45,427 nucleotides of DNA, taken from Phycisphaerae bacterium (GTDB lineage Bacteria; Planctomycetota; Phycisphaerae; JAAYCJ01). Positions 16,423 to 24,769 of the stretch are shown piece by piece (position 1 is the stretch's first letter; each line of letters opens with the position of its first letter). The translations under genes and the position numbers were made by a program. The notes beneath the pieces are model-generated. The model was not told the origin of the DNA. It saw only the letters and a program-made list of their open reading frames with translations, and did not search any database. The stretch covers positions 1 through 45,427 of the forward strand of contig JAAYCJ010000223.1 in assembly GCA_012729815.1 (NCBI GenBank). The letters run 5' to 3'.

Positions 16423-18108
16423 CTACAGACCTTCGGTCTGCATGAAGAGTTCGGGCTGGGGCATGACGGGATTCTTGGTCCAGATGACGTCGAGAACCCC
16501 GCGCTGGATCAGTTGCAGGGCGATATCGGCGGCGGTCTGATCGAACTGGCTGCCGGCCATGCGGCGGAGCTGGTCGATGACGAATTCGAGGGGGAACGGC
16601 CGCTTATAGCTGCGGGCGGCGAGCATGGCCTCGACCGCGTCGGCGACGTGGATGATCCGGGCTCCGGCCGGGATGGCCTCGCCGATCAGCCCGTCGGGAT
16701 ACCCCCGTCCGTCGATCCGCTCGTGGTGGTGTTTGACCAGGGGCAGTTCGGCGGTGAAGAACCGCGTCTGCTGGAGGATGTTGTAGCCGATCAGCGGGTG
16801 CTGCTCGATCAACTCCCGCTCGTCGTCGGTCAGCCGTCCGGGTTTGATCAGCACGGCGTCGGGAATGCCGATCTTGCCGATGTCGTGCAGCAGGGCGGCG
16901 GAGTAGATAGTCTGAACCTGCCGGGCCGGAAGACCCATCTCGCCGGCGATCTCCTTGGAGAAGGCGGCGACCTTTATCGAATGGTCCCGAGTGTACGGGT
17001 CGCGGGCTTCGACCGCCGCCACCAACACCCGCAGCGATTCGTAGATGACGCTGCCGACCTGCCGGTTCAGCTCGCGGAACCGCCACATCATGATGTTGAT
17101 CGACTCGACGTCCGGATCGGGCCGGACCGGCTCAGCCGAGAACTCCCACGACAGGTTCTGCTGGGTCAGTCCCGGACGCCACGTGACGATGGTCTCCGGA
17201 CCGCTGAGCTTGGCGTGGTACACCGCCTCGATGACCCGATCGAGAAACTCGAAATCCTCGCCCGTGTCGTTTGGATGGATCTCGACCAGCCCCAGGCACA
17301 CCGGGATCTTCACCGGCGATCCATCGATCGTCAGCGGTTCGTCCCGCAGGCAATCGATGATCCGTTCGGCGACCCTGCGGCCGGCCTTCTCGCCGCCGCC
17401 CGGCAGCACTACGAGAAACTCATCGCCGCCGTACCGCCCCACGATGTCGTCGGTGCGGACGCAGCGGGTCATCCGGTTGGCGAAATCGACCAACAACCGG
17501 TCGCATGCCGAGAACCCCCGGCTGGTATTGAGGTTACGGAAATCATCGATATCCACCAGCAGCAGGCTCATCGGCAAATCCTGCTGGGCGCAGTCCTTCC
17601 GCATCCGTCCGAGCCGTTCGACAATGAACCGATGCGAAGCCAGACCGGTCAGATCGTCGCGATAGCCGGGGACATTGGCCTCGGGCGACAGCCGGGGAAC
17701 CAGACGCCGGCGGTCGCCGCCGCGCCCCGCGGCATGGCCCATCCCGCGACAAATCGCATCCCAGAGGACCTCGAACGCCACCGGTTTCTGATAGTATTCG
17801 AACGCCCCGGCCCGCAGGACTCGCTTGACCGTCTCGGTCTCACCCGAGTTGGCCAGGAAGATGACCGGGCAGGCCAGATGGAGGCTGCGGATCTTCTCGA
17901 TCAGGTCCAGGCCGCCGCCGTCGGGCAGTTCGGCCTCGGAAATGACGACACAGACCGCGCCGGGATCCTCGGCCAAACGGGCCATGGCGCCGCCGATCCC
18001 GTCGGCGCAGACCAGCGTGATGTCCTGCTCGGCCAGATCCCTTTGCAGGCTTTCCCGCAGTTCCGGGTCGGCGTCGATCAGCAGTATGTTCCCATTCGTG
18101 TCCGACAT
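16423..18108 (-). CDS. REC-GGDEF-HD-GYP cyclic-di-GMP signalling protein with altered receiver
   Basis: A receiver domain (residues 7-125) keeps the acidic pocket (LLIDAD) and the conserved Lys (YYQKP), but the phosphoacceptor position reads ISEAELPDG, where E58 replaces the expected Asp. A GGDEF domain (about 150-310) has DLTGLASHR and intact RYGGDEF, the diguanylate cyclase signature. An HD-GYP domain (about 365-545) has HDIGKIGIPD and HHERIDGRGYPDGL with metal ligands intact, the c-di-GMP phosphodiesterase signature. One polypeptide may therefore both make and degrade c-di-GMP. The E58 change suggests the receiver is not switched by phosphorylation. The gene is monocistronic, with no strong Shine-Dalgarno. 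Confidence 0.93.
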   Translation of the reverse strand: MSDTNGNILLIDADPELRESLQRDLAEQDITLVCADGIGGAMARLAEDPGAVCVVISEAELPDGGGLDLIEKIRSLHLACPVIFLANSGETETVKRVLRAGAFEYYQKPVAFEVLWDAICRGMGHAAGRGGDRRRLVPRLSPEANVPGYRDDLTGLASHRFIVERLGRMRKDCAQQDLPMSLLLVDIDDFRNLNTSRGFSACDRLLVDFANRMTRCVRTDDIVGRYGGDEFLVVLPGGGEKAGRRVAERIIDCLRDEPLTIDGSPVKIPVCLGLVEIHPNDTGEDFEFLDRVIEAVYHAKLSGPETIVTWRPGLTQQNLSWEFSAEPVRPDPDVESINIMMWRFRELNRQVGSVIYESLRVLVAAVEARDPYTRDHSIKVAAFSKEIAGEMGLPARQVQTIYSAALLHDIGKIGIPDAVLIKPGRLTDDERELIEQHPLIGYNILQQTRFFTAELPLVKHHHERIDGRGYPDGLIGEAIPAGARIIHVADAVEAMLAARSYKRPFPLEFVIDQLRRMAGSQFDQTAADIALQLIQRGVLDVIWTKNPVMPQPELFMQTEGL

Positions 18109-18298
18109 GGTGCTCGGTCTGTCGCTCGCAAGGATGGTTCCTCACGGCTGTCAGGAGCGGTTATTAAGAGCCATTTCTCCCTGTGTGCTTATCGGTTGAC
18201 ACAAGTGCCCCCTTGATCTGCGGCCCTTTCCCCCACGCGCCAAATGACTGGACAAATCGAAAATGGCAGGAAGTTTGCTGCGAGTTCCAGCCGGGAGG

Positions 18299-19417
18299 CT
18301 AGAGCACCTTCTCCAGCAGGGCGGCCAGATCGTCGCGCGTGGCGGGTCGCGGGTTGGCCTTGGTGGATCCGGAGTCCATGCCCTCCTCAGCCAGTTCCGG
18401 GATCAGCGACCGGTCCACCGGCCACGTCCGAAAATCGCTGGGCAGGTCCAGTGACTTCAGCAGGTTCCAGGCGAACCGGACCGGATCGGTTCCGAGCAGC
18501 CCAGCCAGACGGGCGTACTTGCCGGACGCCTCCAGCACCTGCCGGTTATACTCCAGCACGTAGGGCAGCAGGACGGCGCAGGCCAGCCCGTGCGGAACGC
18601 CGAACCGGCCCCCGATCGGGTGGGCCAGGCCGTGCACCACCCCCAGCCGGGCGTTGGCCAGCGCCATGCCGGCCAGCAGGCTGCCCTCAGCCATCGCCTG
18701 GCGGGCCTCCAGGTCGCTCCCGTCGCGATACGCCCGCTCCAGATGACGGGCGGTCAAAACAATCGCCTTTTCGGAACAGGCGTCGGTGAGGCTGGTGGTG
18801 ATCTTCGAGCAGAAGCTCTCGACGGCCTGGACGAAGGCGTCGGCCCCGGAAGCAGCGGTCACGCCGGGCGGGCACGAGAGCATCAGTTCCGGGTCCACGA
18901 TCGCCACCTTGGGCATCATCAGTTCGGGATGGCGGATGGACTTCTTGCGGTCGATCGACTTGTCGGTCAGCACGGCGGTGGGCGTCGCCTCCGATCCGGT
19001 GCCGGCGGTGGTTGGTGCGGCGATCATGGGCAGGCTGCGGTCGGGCAGTCTCTGGCTGGCCACGTGCTCGGCGGTAGGGCGGTCGGAAAACGCCAGGATG
19101 GCGGCGGCTTTGGCGATGTCCATCACCGATCCGCCTCCGACCGCGACCAGCACGTCGCTGCCGTGGGTTTTGATCCGCTGGCGAAGGGTGTCGACGTCCT
19201 GGCAGGGGGGTTCGGGATGGACGTTCTCGAAGACTTCCACGGTCAAGCCGGCTGCGGTCAGTTGCCCGCGAAGTTTGTCTGTACCGCCGGCCGAGGCGAC
19301 CGATTTGCACCCGATAACCAGCATGGCGGATCGGCCGAGGCGCGAGGCCTCCGTGCCCAGTTCGCCGATGCAGCCGGGTCCGGTAACGATCTTCGGCGGC
19401 ACGATAAAGGCGTGCAT
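18299..19417 (-). CDS. Iron-containing (group III) alcohol dehydrogenase
   Basis: 372 residues of the PF00465 type: VTGPGCIGELG, the nucleotide-binding VGGGSVMDIAKAAA, TTAGTGSEATPTAVL, and metal-site regions GADAFVQAVESF and VVHGLAHPIGGRFGVPHGLA. The Asp and the two His after residue 250 are present, but the His four residues after the metal-binding Asp (DALTH in FucO) is Gln. I recall Gln at this site in other family subgroups, so it need not mean loss of activity. GGGGAGG precedes the ATG. It lies 16 bp after the LeuC-like gene and is probably co-transcribed with purC. The substrate is probably a short alcohol, aldehyde or hydroxy acid. Confidence 0.92.
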   Translation of the reverse strand: MHAFIVPPKIVTGPGCIGELGTEASRLGRSAMLVIGCKSVASAGGTDKLRGQLTAAGLTVEVFENVHPEPPCQDVDTLRQRIKTHGSDVLVAVGGGSVMDIAKAAAILAFSDRPTAEHVASQRLPDRSLPMIAAPTTAGTGSEATPTAVLTDKSIDRKKSIRHPELMMPKVAIVDPELMLSCPPGVTAASGADAFVQAVESFCSKITTSLTDACSEKAIVLTARHLERAYRDGSDLEARQAMAEGSLLAGMALANARLGVVHGLAHPIGGRFGVPHGLACAVLLPYVLEYNRQVLEASGKYARLAGLLGTDPVRFAWNLLKSLDLPSDFRTWPVDRSLIPELAEEGMDSGSTKANPRPATRDDLAALLEKVL

Positions 19418-19433
19418 CGGCCTCCCCTTGCGA

Positions 19434-20777
19434 CTACTGGAGCATCTCCCGCGGATCGGTGATCCTGCCGGTCAACGCGCTGGCCGCTGCGGTCAGCGGG
19501 CTGGCCAGAAAGATGCCGGCCTGCTTGTGGCCCATGCGTCCGGGGAAATTGCGGTTGGTCGTGCTGACCACCTGCAGCGGTTCGTTGGCCCGGCCGAAGG
19601 TGTCGATCGGTCCGCCCAGGCACGCGGCGCACGAGGGCGGTCCGATGTGGCAGCCGGCGTCCTGGAACACCTGCCGGACGCTCTTGCCGTCGAGGTGAAT
19701 CTGGTCCATCTGGCGGTCGACGGTTACTGTGGCGGGCACGATGAAGGTGTCGACCCGGACCTTGCGGCCCCGCAGGACCCTGGCTGCGGCCAGCAGGTCG
19801 GTCAGTTTGCCGCCCGTGCACGAGCCGATGTACGACCGGTCAATCTTCTGGCTGCTTAGTTCGCGGGCGGTGGCCCGGTTGCCCGGTGAATGCGGCTGGG
19901 CGATTGTCGGTTCGAGCTTTTCGGTGTCGAAATCGTGGGTGCTGAGGAACTCCGCGTCCTCATCGCTGCGGAAGACCCGGTAATCGATATCGGTCCGGTC
20001 GGACAGATACTCAGCCGTGCGGATGTCCGCGGCCATGATGCCGTTCTTGCCGCCGGCCTCGATGGCCATGTTGCAGACCGTCATCCGCTCCTCGATGCTC
20101 AGGGCGTCGATGGTCGAGCCGACGAACTCCATCGCCCGGTACGTCGCCCCATCCGTGCCGATCTCGCCGATCACCGCCAGGATCAGGTCCTTGGCCATCA
20201 GATACTCGGGCATGCGGCCTTCGAAACGGAAGCGCATGGTCGGCGGAACCTTAAGCCACAGCTTGCCCGTGCCCAGCACGAACGCGGCTTCGGTGTTGCC
20301 GATGCCGGTGGCGAACTGGCCGAACGCGCCGGCGGTGCACGTGTGGCTGTCGGTGCCGAGCATCACCTCGCCCGGCCGGCAGTGGCCCTTTTCAGCCAGC
20401 GTGCTGTGGCAGACCCCGCTGTAGCAGGTATCCCGCGTGCAGCGGTAGCCGGTCGGCACGCCGGGCTTATTGACGAAGTCGGCGTCGTAGAAGCTGACGA
20501 GGCCCTGCTCGGCGGCGAACTCGCGAAGCAGCGCAATATTGCGGTGGGCGTTCTCGTCGGCGGTGAAGATGTAGTGGTCCGGAATGATGACCACCCGCCG
20601 CGGATCGAACACCTTGGCCTTGCGGCCGAACTGCTCGCGGAAGATGCCGATCGTCGGCGGTCCGCACACGTCGTGCGTCATCAACGTATCGACGTTGACC
20701 CAGATGTTCTCGCCCGGTGAAACGGAATCCCGCCCGGCGTGGGCGGCCAGAATTCTCTCGGTGATGGTCATTCCCAT
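19434..20777 (-). CDS. Aconitase-family dehydratase large subunit (LeuC/HacA-like)
   Basis: 447 residues with the aconitase-type 4Fe-4S ligands TDSHTCTAGA, GSCTGG and PSCAACLGGP, plus VNVDTLMTHD and VPATVTVDRQ. Length and motifs fit the separate-subunit archaeal/bacterial type (isopropylmalate or homoaconitate dehydratase large subunit) rather than fused aconitase. Such enzymes need a small LeuD-type subunit, and none is encoded in the window. It starts 6 bp after purC and is followed by the alcohol dehydrogenase. The substrate cannot be decided by eye; 3-isopropylmalate, homocitrate or a methylmalate-type acid are all possible. Confidence 0.85.
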   Translation of the reverse strand: MGMTITERILAAHAGRDSVSPGENIWVNVDTLMTHDVCGPPTIGIFREQFGRKAKVFDPRRVVIIPDHYIFTADENAHRNIALLREFAAEQGLVSFYDADFVNKPGVPTGYRCTRDTCYSGVCHSTLAEKGHCRPGEVMLGTDSHTCTAGAFGQFATGIGNTEAAFVLGTGKLWLKVPPTMRFRFEGRMPEYLMAKDLILAVIGEIGTDGATYRAMEFVGSTIDALSIEERMTVCNMAIEAGGKNGIMAADIRTAEYLSDRTDIDYRVFRSDEDAEFLSTHDFDTEKLEPTIAQPHSPGNRATARELSSQKIDRSYIGSCTGGKLTDLLAAARVLRGRKVRVDTFIVPATVTVDRQMDQIHLDGKSVRQVFQDAGCHIGPPSCAACLGGPIDTFGRANEPLQVVSTTNRNFPGRMGHKQAGIFLASPLTAAASALTGRITDPREMLQ

Positions 20778-20783
20778 GATCGG

Positions 20784-21704
20784 TCAGCCTTTGGCAATGG
20801 CAAGGGGGTCGAATTTCCGGCCGGTGAGGCGCTCGTAGGCCTCGGCGTAGCGCCGACTGGTGCCTTCGACCACCTCGGCCGGCAACTGGGGACCCGGAGG
20901 GGTCTTGTCCCAGTCCAGCGTTTCCAGATAGTTGCGGACGAACTGCTTGTCGAACGACGGCTGGTCGTGGCCCGGTTCGTACTGATCGGCGGGCCAGAAC
21001 CGCGAGGAGTCCGGGGTCAGGACCTCGTCGACCAGCACGATCTGTCCGTCGCCGGCCAGTCCGAACTCGAATTTAGTGTCGGCGATGATGATGCCCTTCT
21101 CGCGGGCGTACTGAGCCGCCGCCTGGTACAGGTCGAGGCTGGTCTTCTTGAGCTGATCCAGGACGACCTGGTCCACGATTTCCGAGGCGGTCTCGAAGCT
21201 GATGTTCTCATCGTGGCCGGTGGCCGCCTTGGTGGCCGGCGTGAAGAGCGGCTCGGGCAGTTTGTCGCACTGCCGCAGGCCGGCGGGCAGCTTGATCCCG
21301 CAGACCGTGCCGCTGGTCTTGTATTCCTTCCAGCCGCTTCCGGTGATGTAGCCGCGGACCACGCACTCGATCGGGACCACCGGGTACTTGCGGACGAGCA
21401 CCGACCGGCCGGCAAAGACCTGCGGCTGGGCCCGGAACGCCTCCGGCAGATCGGTGAGTTTCGTCCCGATCAGGTGGTTGCGGACGCGGTCCTTGAACCG
21501 TTCGAACCAGAAGTTGCTGATCTGGGTCAGCAGGACGCCCTTGTGGGAGATGCCGTTGGGCATCACCACGTCAAAGGCGCTGATCCGGTCGCTGGCCACC
21601 AGGACCAACTGATCGCCCAGGTCGTAGATGTCCCGCACCTTGCCCCGCTTGATCGGCAGGCCGCGAACTTCCGTCTTGAGTATGGCTTGTGCTTCCGTAT
21701 TCAT
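20784..21704 (-). CDS. purC: Phosphoribosylaminoimidazole-succinocarboxamide synthase
   Basis: 306 residues with the SAICAR synthetase signatures RGKVRDIYDLGDQLVLVASDRISAFDVVMPNGI near the N-terminus, IECVVRGYITGSGWKEY, ENISFE and IIADTKFEFG, and DEVLTPDSSRFWPADQYEPG. It catalyses ATP-dependent condensation of CAIR with aspartate in purine synthesis. It is the yeast-like long form without the fused PurE domain. It heads a minus-strand group with the LeuC-like and alcohol dehydrogenase genes. The other purine gene here, purH, lies 5 kb away on the opposite strand. Confidence 0.97.
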   Translation of the reverse strand: MNTEAQAILKTEVRGLPIKRGKVRDIYDLGDQLVLVASDRISAFDVVMPNGISHKGVLLTQISNFWFERFKDRVRNHLIGTKLTDLPEAFRAQPQVFAGRSVLVRKYPVVPIECVVRGYITGSGWKEYKTSGTVCGIKLPAGLRQCDKLPEPLFTPATKAATGHDENISFETASEIVDQVVLDQLKKTSLDLYQAAAQYAREKGIIIADTKFEFGLAGDGQIVLVDEVLTPDSSRFWPADQYEPGHDQPSFDKQFVRNYLETLDWDKTPPGPQLPAEVVEGTSRRYAEAYERLTGRKFDPLAIAKG

Positions 21705-21822
21705 AGTAGGGGCATGTTACCGACCAGGCTGGGCAAAGTCAATTCCCGCGGCCCGGCGGCGCAACGGTTCCAGCGGTCCGTTCGCCTGCCGGTCCGCAGC
21801 CTATGGTCGTAAAAACTGATGC

Positions 21823-21850
21823 AAGGTGCGGCCTTGCGGACGCGCACCTT
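21823..21850 (-). terminator. Weak terminator candidate after the TSUP gene
   Basis: AAGGTGCG and CGCACCTT form an 8-bp perfect stem with a 12-base loop. On the minus strand a T-run (TTTTT) follows only about 8 bases later, so termination is uncertain. Confidence 0.35.
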
Positions 21851-21911
21851 ACACCATTGCCATGCCGCCCAAAGCTCTTCTTGCCCCGAGCAGCCGTCTC
21901 TCCAAATCGAT

Positions 21912-22772
21912 CTAGTCGGCGCCCTGGCCCTGCGGGACGGGCTCGACTCGGGTCTTGCGGATGGCCATCAGAACCGACAGGAGCAACAGCGAGCCCACCA
22001 TCGGCACCGCGAAGTACACCCAGTTGATCGAGTAGCCGGCCATGCCCAGCGTCGTCCGCACGCCGACCAGGACGATCAGCACGCCCACCAGCCCCATCAG
22101 CCCGCGACGGGGCAGAATGCGGCACATGTGAGCGGCCAGCGGCGCCGCCGCCACCCCGCCGACGATCAGTCCGATGATCGGCTTCCAGTTCTGAGCGAAG
22201 CCCAGGATGGTCACGAACGTGACCGCTTGGACGAATGTGACCAGGAACTCCGCGGCGTTGACCGAACCGATCGACCGGCGCGGGCAGTGGCCGGTAGCCA
22301 CCAGCGTCGAGCTCACGATCGGCCCCCAGCCGCCGCCTCCGACCGCGTCGCAGAAGCCGCCCGCCAGACCCAGCGGGGTCATCCGTCCCCACGGCTTGCT
22401 CTCGTTGCGGCGAAGCGCCTTCCACAGGATCATCGCCCCCATCACCAGCAGATACGCCGTGATGAACGGCTTGATCGTATCCCCCGGCACCGAGGTCAGC
22501 ACATAGGCGCCCACGAATCCGCCAATGGCGCCCGGAATCACCAGACGCTTGAAGAGCTGACGGTCGATATTGCCCAGCCGCCAGTGCGAAAACCCCGAAA
22601 CCGCGGTGGTGAACACCTCAGCGGTGTGGACGCTGGCACTGGCCACCGCGGGCGGAACCCCCAGACTCAACAGAAAGCTGGTCGAGCTGACCCCATAGGC
22701 CATGCCCAACGCCCCGTCGATCAACTGGGCCAGAAACCCCACGACGATAAACGGTATGATCTCCTCAGCCAT
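21912..22772 (-). CDS. TSUP-family (TauE/SafE) membrane exporter
   Basis: 286 residues with about eight membrane segments and the TSUP pattern: N-terminal half IIPFIVVGFLAQLIDGALGMAYGVSSTSFLL with PPAVASASVHTAEVFTTAVSG, and the repeated C-terminal half GLAGGFCDAVGGGGWGPIVSSTLVATG. The family moves sulfite, sulfonates or other organic anions. ATG 22772 was chosen because GGGAGG lies seven bases upstream; the TTG at 22787 has no such signal. A near-perfect 20-bp palindrome (22828-22847) upstream suggests repressor control. Confidence 0.92.
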   Translation of the reverse strand: MAEEIIPFIVVGFLAQLIDGALGMAYGVSSTSFLLSLGVPPAVASASVHTAEVFTTAVSGFSHWRLGNIDRQLFKRLVIPGAIGGFVGAYVLTSVPGDTIKPFITAYLLVMGAMILWKALRRNESKPWGRMTPLGLAGGFCDAVGGGGWGPIVSSTLVATGHCPRRSIGSVNAAEFLVTFVQAVTFVTILGFAQNWKPIIGLIVGGVAAAPLAAHMCRILPRRGLMGLVGVLIVLVGVRTTLGMAGYSINWVYFAVPMVGSLLLLSVLMAIRKTRVEPVPQGQGAD

Positions 22773-22827
22773 GTTGCGGCCTCCCAATAACCGATTTTTC
22801 CGTTCTGTTCATCGGACAGATACTCAC

Positions 22828-22875
22828 TACACTCCAATTAGAGTGTAAGATACCTGTTTTGAGTGCAGAAGTCTA
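22828..22875 (-). promoter_or_regulatory. TSUP promoter with palindromic operator
   Basis: TACACTCCAATTAGAGTGTA (22828-22847) is a 20-bp palindrome with one mismatched pair. It abuts a promoter-like pair on the minus strand, TAGACT (22870-22875), a 17-bp spacer and TATCTT (22847-22852). A further gagtg half-site lies at 22861. Binding here would block transcription of the TSUP gene 56 bp downstream. The binding protein is unknown and no regulator gene is adjacent. Confidence 0.5.
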
Positions 22876-23033
22876 CAGAAATCTTTCTGCTCTCTGTTAA
22901 CTGATCATTCAGGGCGGTAATTTCCGGAACATCCCCCGCCGTCTAATTATGCATAATGTGGCGAATCCACTCCGCTATGCCAACATAAAGCATTGTATGT
23001 AAAATAGTTAAGCGTGAACTGGAGGGGCGGCGG
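22876..23033. other. AT-rich intergenic stretch
   Basis: This is the remainder of the gap between the TSUP promoter and the gnd terminator. It is markedly AT-richer than the surroundings and holds a perfect 12-bp palindrome, ATTATGCATAAT (22946-22957). No ORF of note, no tRNA-like fold and no promoter pair that I trust. Confidence 0.4.
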
Positions 23034-23081
23034 TCTCCGGGCGCACCATCATCCCTTCCGGCATTCTGGAGCGCCCGGAGA
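23034..23081 (-). terminator. Inverted repeat downstream of gnd
   Basis: TCTCCGGGCGC (23034-23044) and GCGCCCGGAGA (23071-23081) are perfect inverted complements of 11 bp with a 26-base loop, 15 bp after the gnd stop. There is no T-tract, so it may be a transcript-stabilising hairpin or a factor-dependent terminator. Confidence 0.45.
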
Positions 23082-23095
23082 ATGCCCGCTGAAGG

Positions 23096-24553
23096 TTAGG
23101 CGTTGTAGGTCGAGGCCGAGGTCGTTCCGCCCAGCCCGGTCCAGTCGGTATGGAAGTACTGGCCGCGGGGCTTGTCCACCCGCTCGTAGGTGTGGGCCCC
23201 GAAGTAGTCCCGCTGGGCCTGGAGCAGGTTGGCGGGCAGCCGTTCGCTGCGGTATCCGTCGAAGTAGGTCAGCGCGGCGCACATGGCCGGGGTCGGAATG
23301 CCCAGCCGGACCGCCGTCGCCGCCACCCGCCGCCACGCGGCCTGGTTCTCATCCATCACGCCCTTGAAGAACGGATCGAGCAGCAGGTTGACCAGCTTGG
23401 GATTTCGCTGGAACGCGTCGCGGATCTTGCCGAGGAACACCGAGCGGATGATGCAGCCGCCGCGCCAGACCATGGCGATTCCGCCGTAGTTGAGGTTCCA
23501 CTTGTATTCGCCGGCCGCCGCCCGCATGAGCTGGTAGCCCTGGGCGTACGAGACGATCTTCGAGGCGTACAGCGCCCGCCGCAGGTCGTCGACGAACTGC
23601 TTCTTGTCGCCGCTGAAGGCTTCGGTTCTGCCTTGGAGAATCCTGGCCGCCTCGACCCGCTCGTCCTTGATGGCCGAGAGGCAGCGGGCGAAGACCGCCT
23701 CGCCGATCAGAGTCAGCGGCATGCCCTGGTTGAGGGCCTCAATCGCCGTCCACTTGCCCGTGCCTTTCTGGCCCGCCCGGTCGACGATCAGGTCCACCAC
23801 GTACTGGCCTTCTTCGTTCTTGTAGCCCAGAATATCGCGGGTGATCTCGATCAGGTACGAATCCAGTTCACCCTTGTTCCATTCCGCGAAGACCTCGTGC
23901 ATCTCCTGATTGCCCATTCCCAACCCGCGTTTCATCAGGTCGTAGGTCTCGCAGATCATCTGCATGTCGCCGTACTCGATGCCGTTGTGCACCATCTTGA
24001 CGAAGTGCCCGGCCCCGTCCTCGCCCATCCAGTCGCAGCAGGGTTCGCCCTGCGGGGTGTGGGCGCAGATGGTCTGGAAGATGTCCTTGACGTGCGGCCA
24101 GGCCTCGGGCGAGCCGCCGGGCATCATGGACGGGCCCTTGAGGGCTCCTTCCTCGCCGCCGGAAACGCCCGTGCCGATGTACAGCAGGCCCTTGCTCTCG
24201 ACGTACTTGGTCCGCCGGATGGTGTCCGGGAAGTGCGAGTTGCCGCCGTCGATGATGATGTCGCCCTTTTCGAGGTGAGGGATCAGCTTCTCGATGAAGT
24301 CGTCCACCGCCTGGCCGGCTTTGACCAGCAGCATGACCTTGCGCGGGCGTTTGAGGGCGGCGACGAGTTCCTCGATGCTGCGCGCACCGATGATCTTCTT
24401 GCCCTTGGCCCGGCCGTTGACGAAGTCATCCACCTTGGAGACCGTCCGATTGAACACCGCCACCGCAAACCCGTGACTCTCGATGTTCAGGACGATGTTC
24501 TCGCCCATCACCGCCAGCCCGATCAGTCCGAAATCCGCCTGCGCCTGCGCCAT
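23096..24553 (-). CDS. gnd: 6-phosphogluconate dehydrogenase, decarboxylating
   Basis: 485 residues. The N-terminal Rossmann domain reads FGLIGLAVMGENIVLNI with NRTVSKVDDF. Substrate motifs are IIDGGNSHFPDT, GTGVSGGEEGALKGPSMMPGG and the active-site KMVHNGIEYGDMQ. The all-helical C-terminal part has GTGKWTAIEAL, WRGGCIIRS and the tail RGQYFHTDWTG. This is the long, dimeric NADP-type enzyme of the oxidative pentose phosphate pathway. AGGAG lies 8 bp before the ATG. Confidence 0.98.
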   Translation of the reverse strand: MAQAQADFGLIGLAVMGENIVLNIESHGFAVAVFNRTVSKVDDFVNGRAKGKKIIGARSIEELVAALKRPRKVMLLVKAGQAVDDFIEKLIPHLEKGDIIIDGGNSHFPDTIRRTKYVESKGLLYIGTGVSGGEEGALKGPSMMPGGSPEAWPHVKDIFQTICAHTPQGEPCCDWMGEDGAGHFVKMVHNGIEYGDMQMICETYDLMKRGLGMGNQEMHEVFAEWNKGELDSYLIEITRDILGYKNEEGQYVVDLIVDRAGQKGTGKWTAIEALNQGMPLTLIGEAVFARCLSAIKDERVEAARILQGRTEAFSGDKKQFVDDLRRALYASKIVSYAQGYQLMRAAAGEYKWNLNYGGIAMVWRGGCIIRSVFLGKIRDAFQRNPKLVNLLLDPFFKGVMDENQAAWRRVAATAVRLGIPTPAMCAALTYFDGYRSERLPANLLQAQRDYFGAHTYERVDKPRGQYFHTDWTGLGGTTSASTYNA

Positions 24554-24700
24554 GGTCTATTCTCCTGCTCCAAAAGCCTGGCTTCCGGGACCGCGTCGCC
24601 CCGATTTTTCATCGAGCCCGAAAACCCCGAGGATATCCCCGCCCATCCCGCCGGTCAAGCAAAGAAACCGCTTTAATGGCGATGGAAAGGCCGTATCGCG

Positions 24701-24740
24701 CCAAAAAAGAACTCCGCGACGATAGGTTCTCGTCGCGGAG
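24701..24740 (-). terminator. Rho-independent terminator of the PEP-CTERM gene
   Basis: CTCCGCGACGA (24712-24722) and TCGTCGCGGAG (24730-24740) form a perfect 11-bp stem with a 7-base loop. On the minus strand it is followed by TTCTTTTTTGG. This is a textbook intrinsic terminator 30 bp after the stop codon. Confidence 0.9.
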
Positions 24741-24769
24741 CCCGTTGTGTGTGCTAAACCGCTGAGTGA

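Noticed and set aside
16426-16440. Hairpin CAGACC/GGTCTG at the stop of the REC-GGDEF-HD-GYP gene
   Set aside because: It lies within the final codons and has no T-tract, so it is not a convincing terminator.
16420-18216. A 598-codon plus-strand frame opposite the REC-GGDEF-HD-GYP gene
   Set aside because: The complementary strand encodes three intact domains with exact motifs, so this frame is a codon-bias artefact.
18109-18298. Search for a riboswitch or small RNA in the gap upstream of the REC-GGDEF-HD-GYP gene
   Set aside because: No recognisable aptamer core, no strong hairpin with T-tract and no tRNA-like fold.
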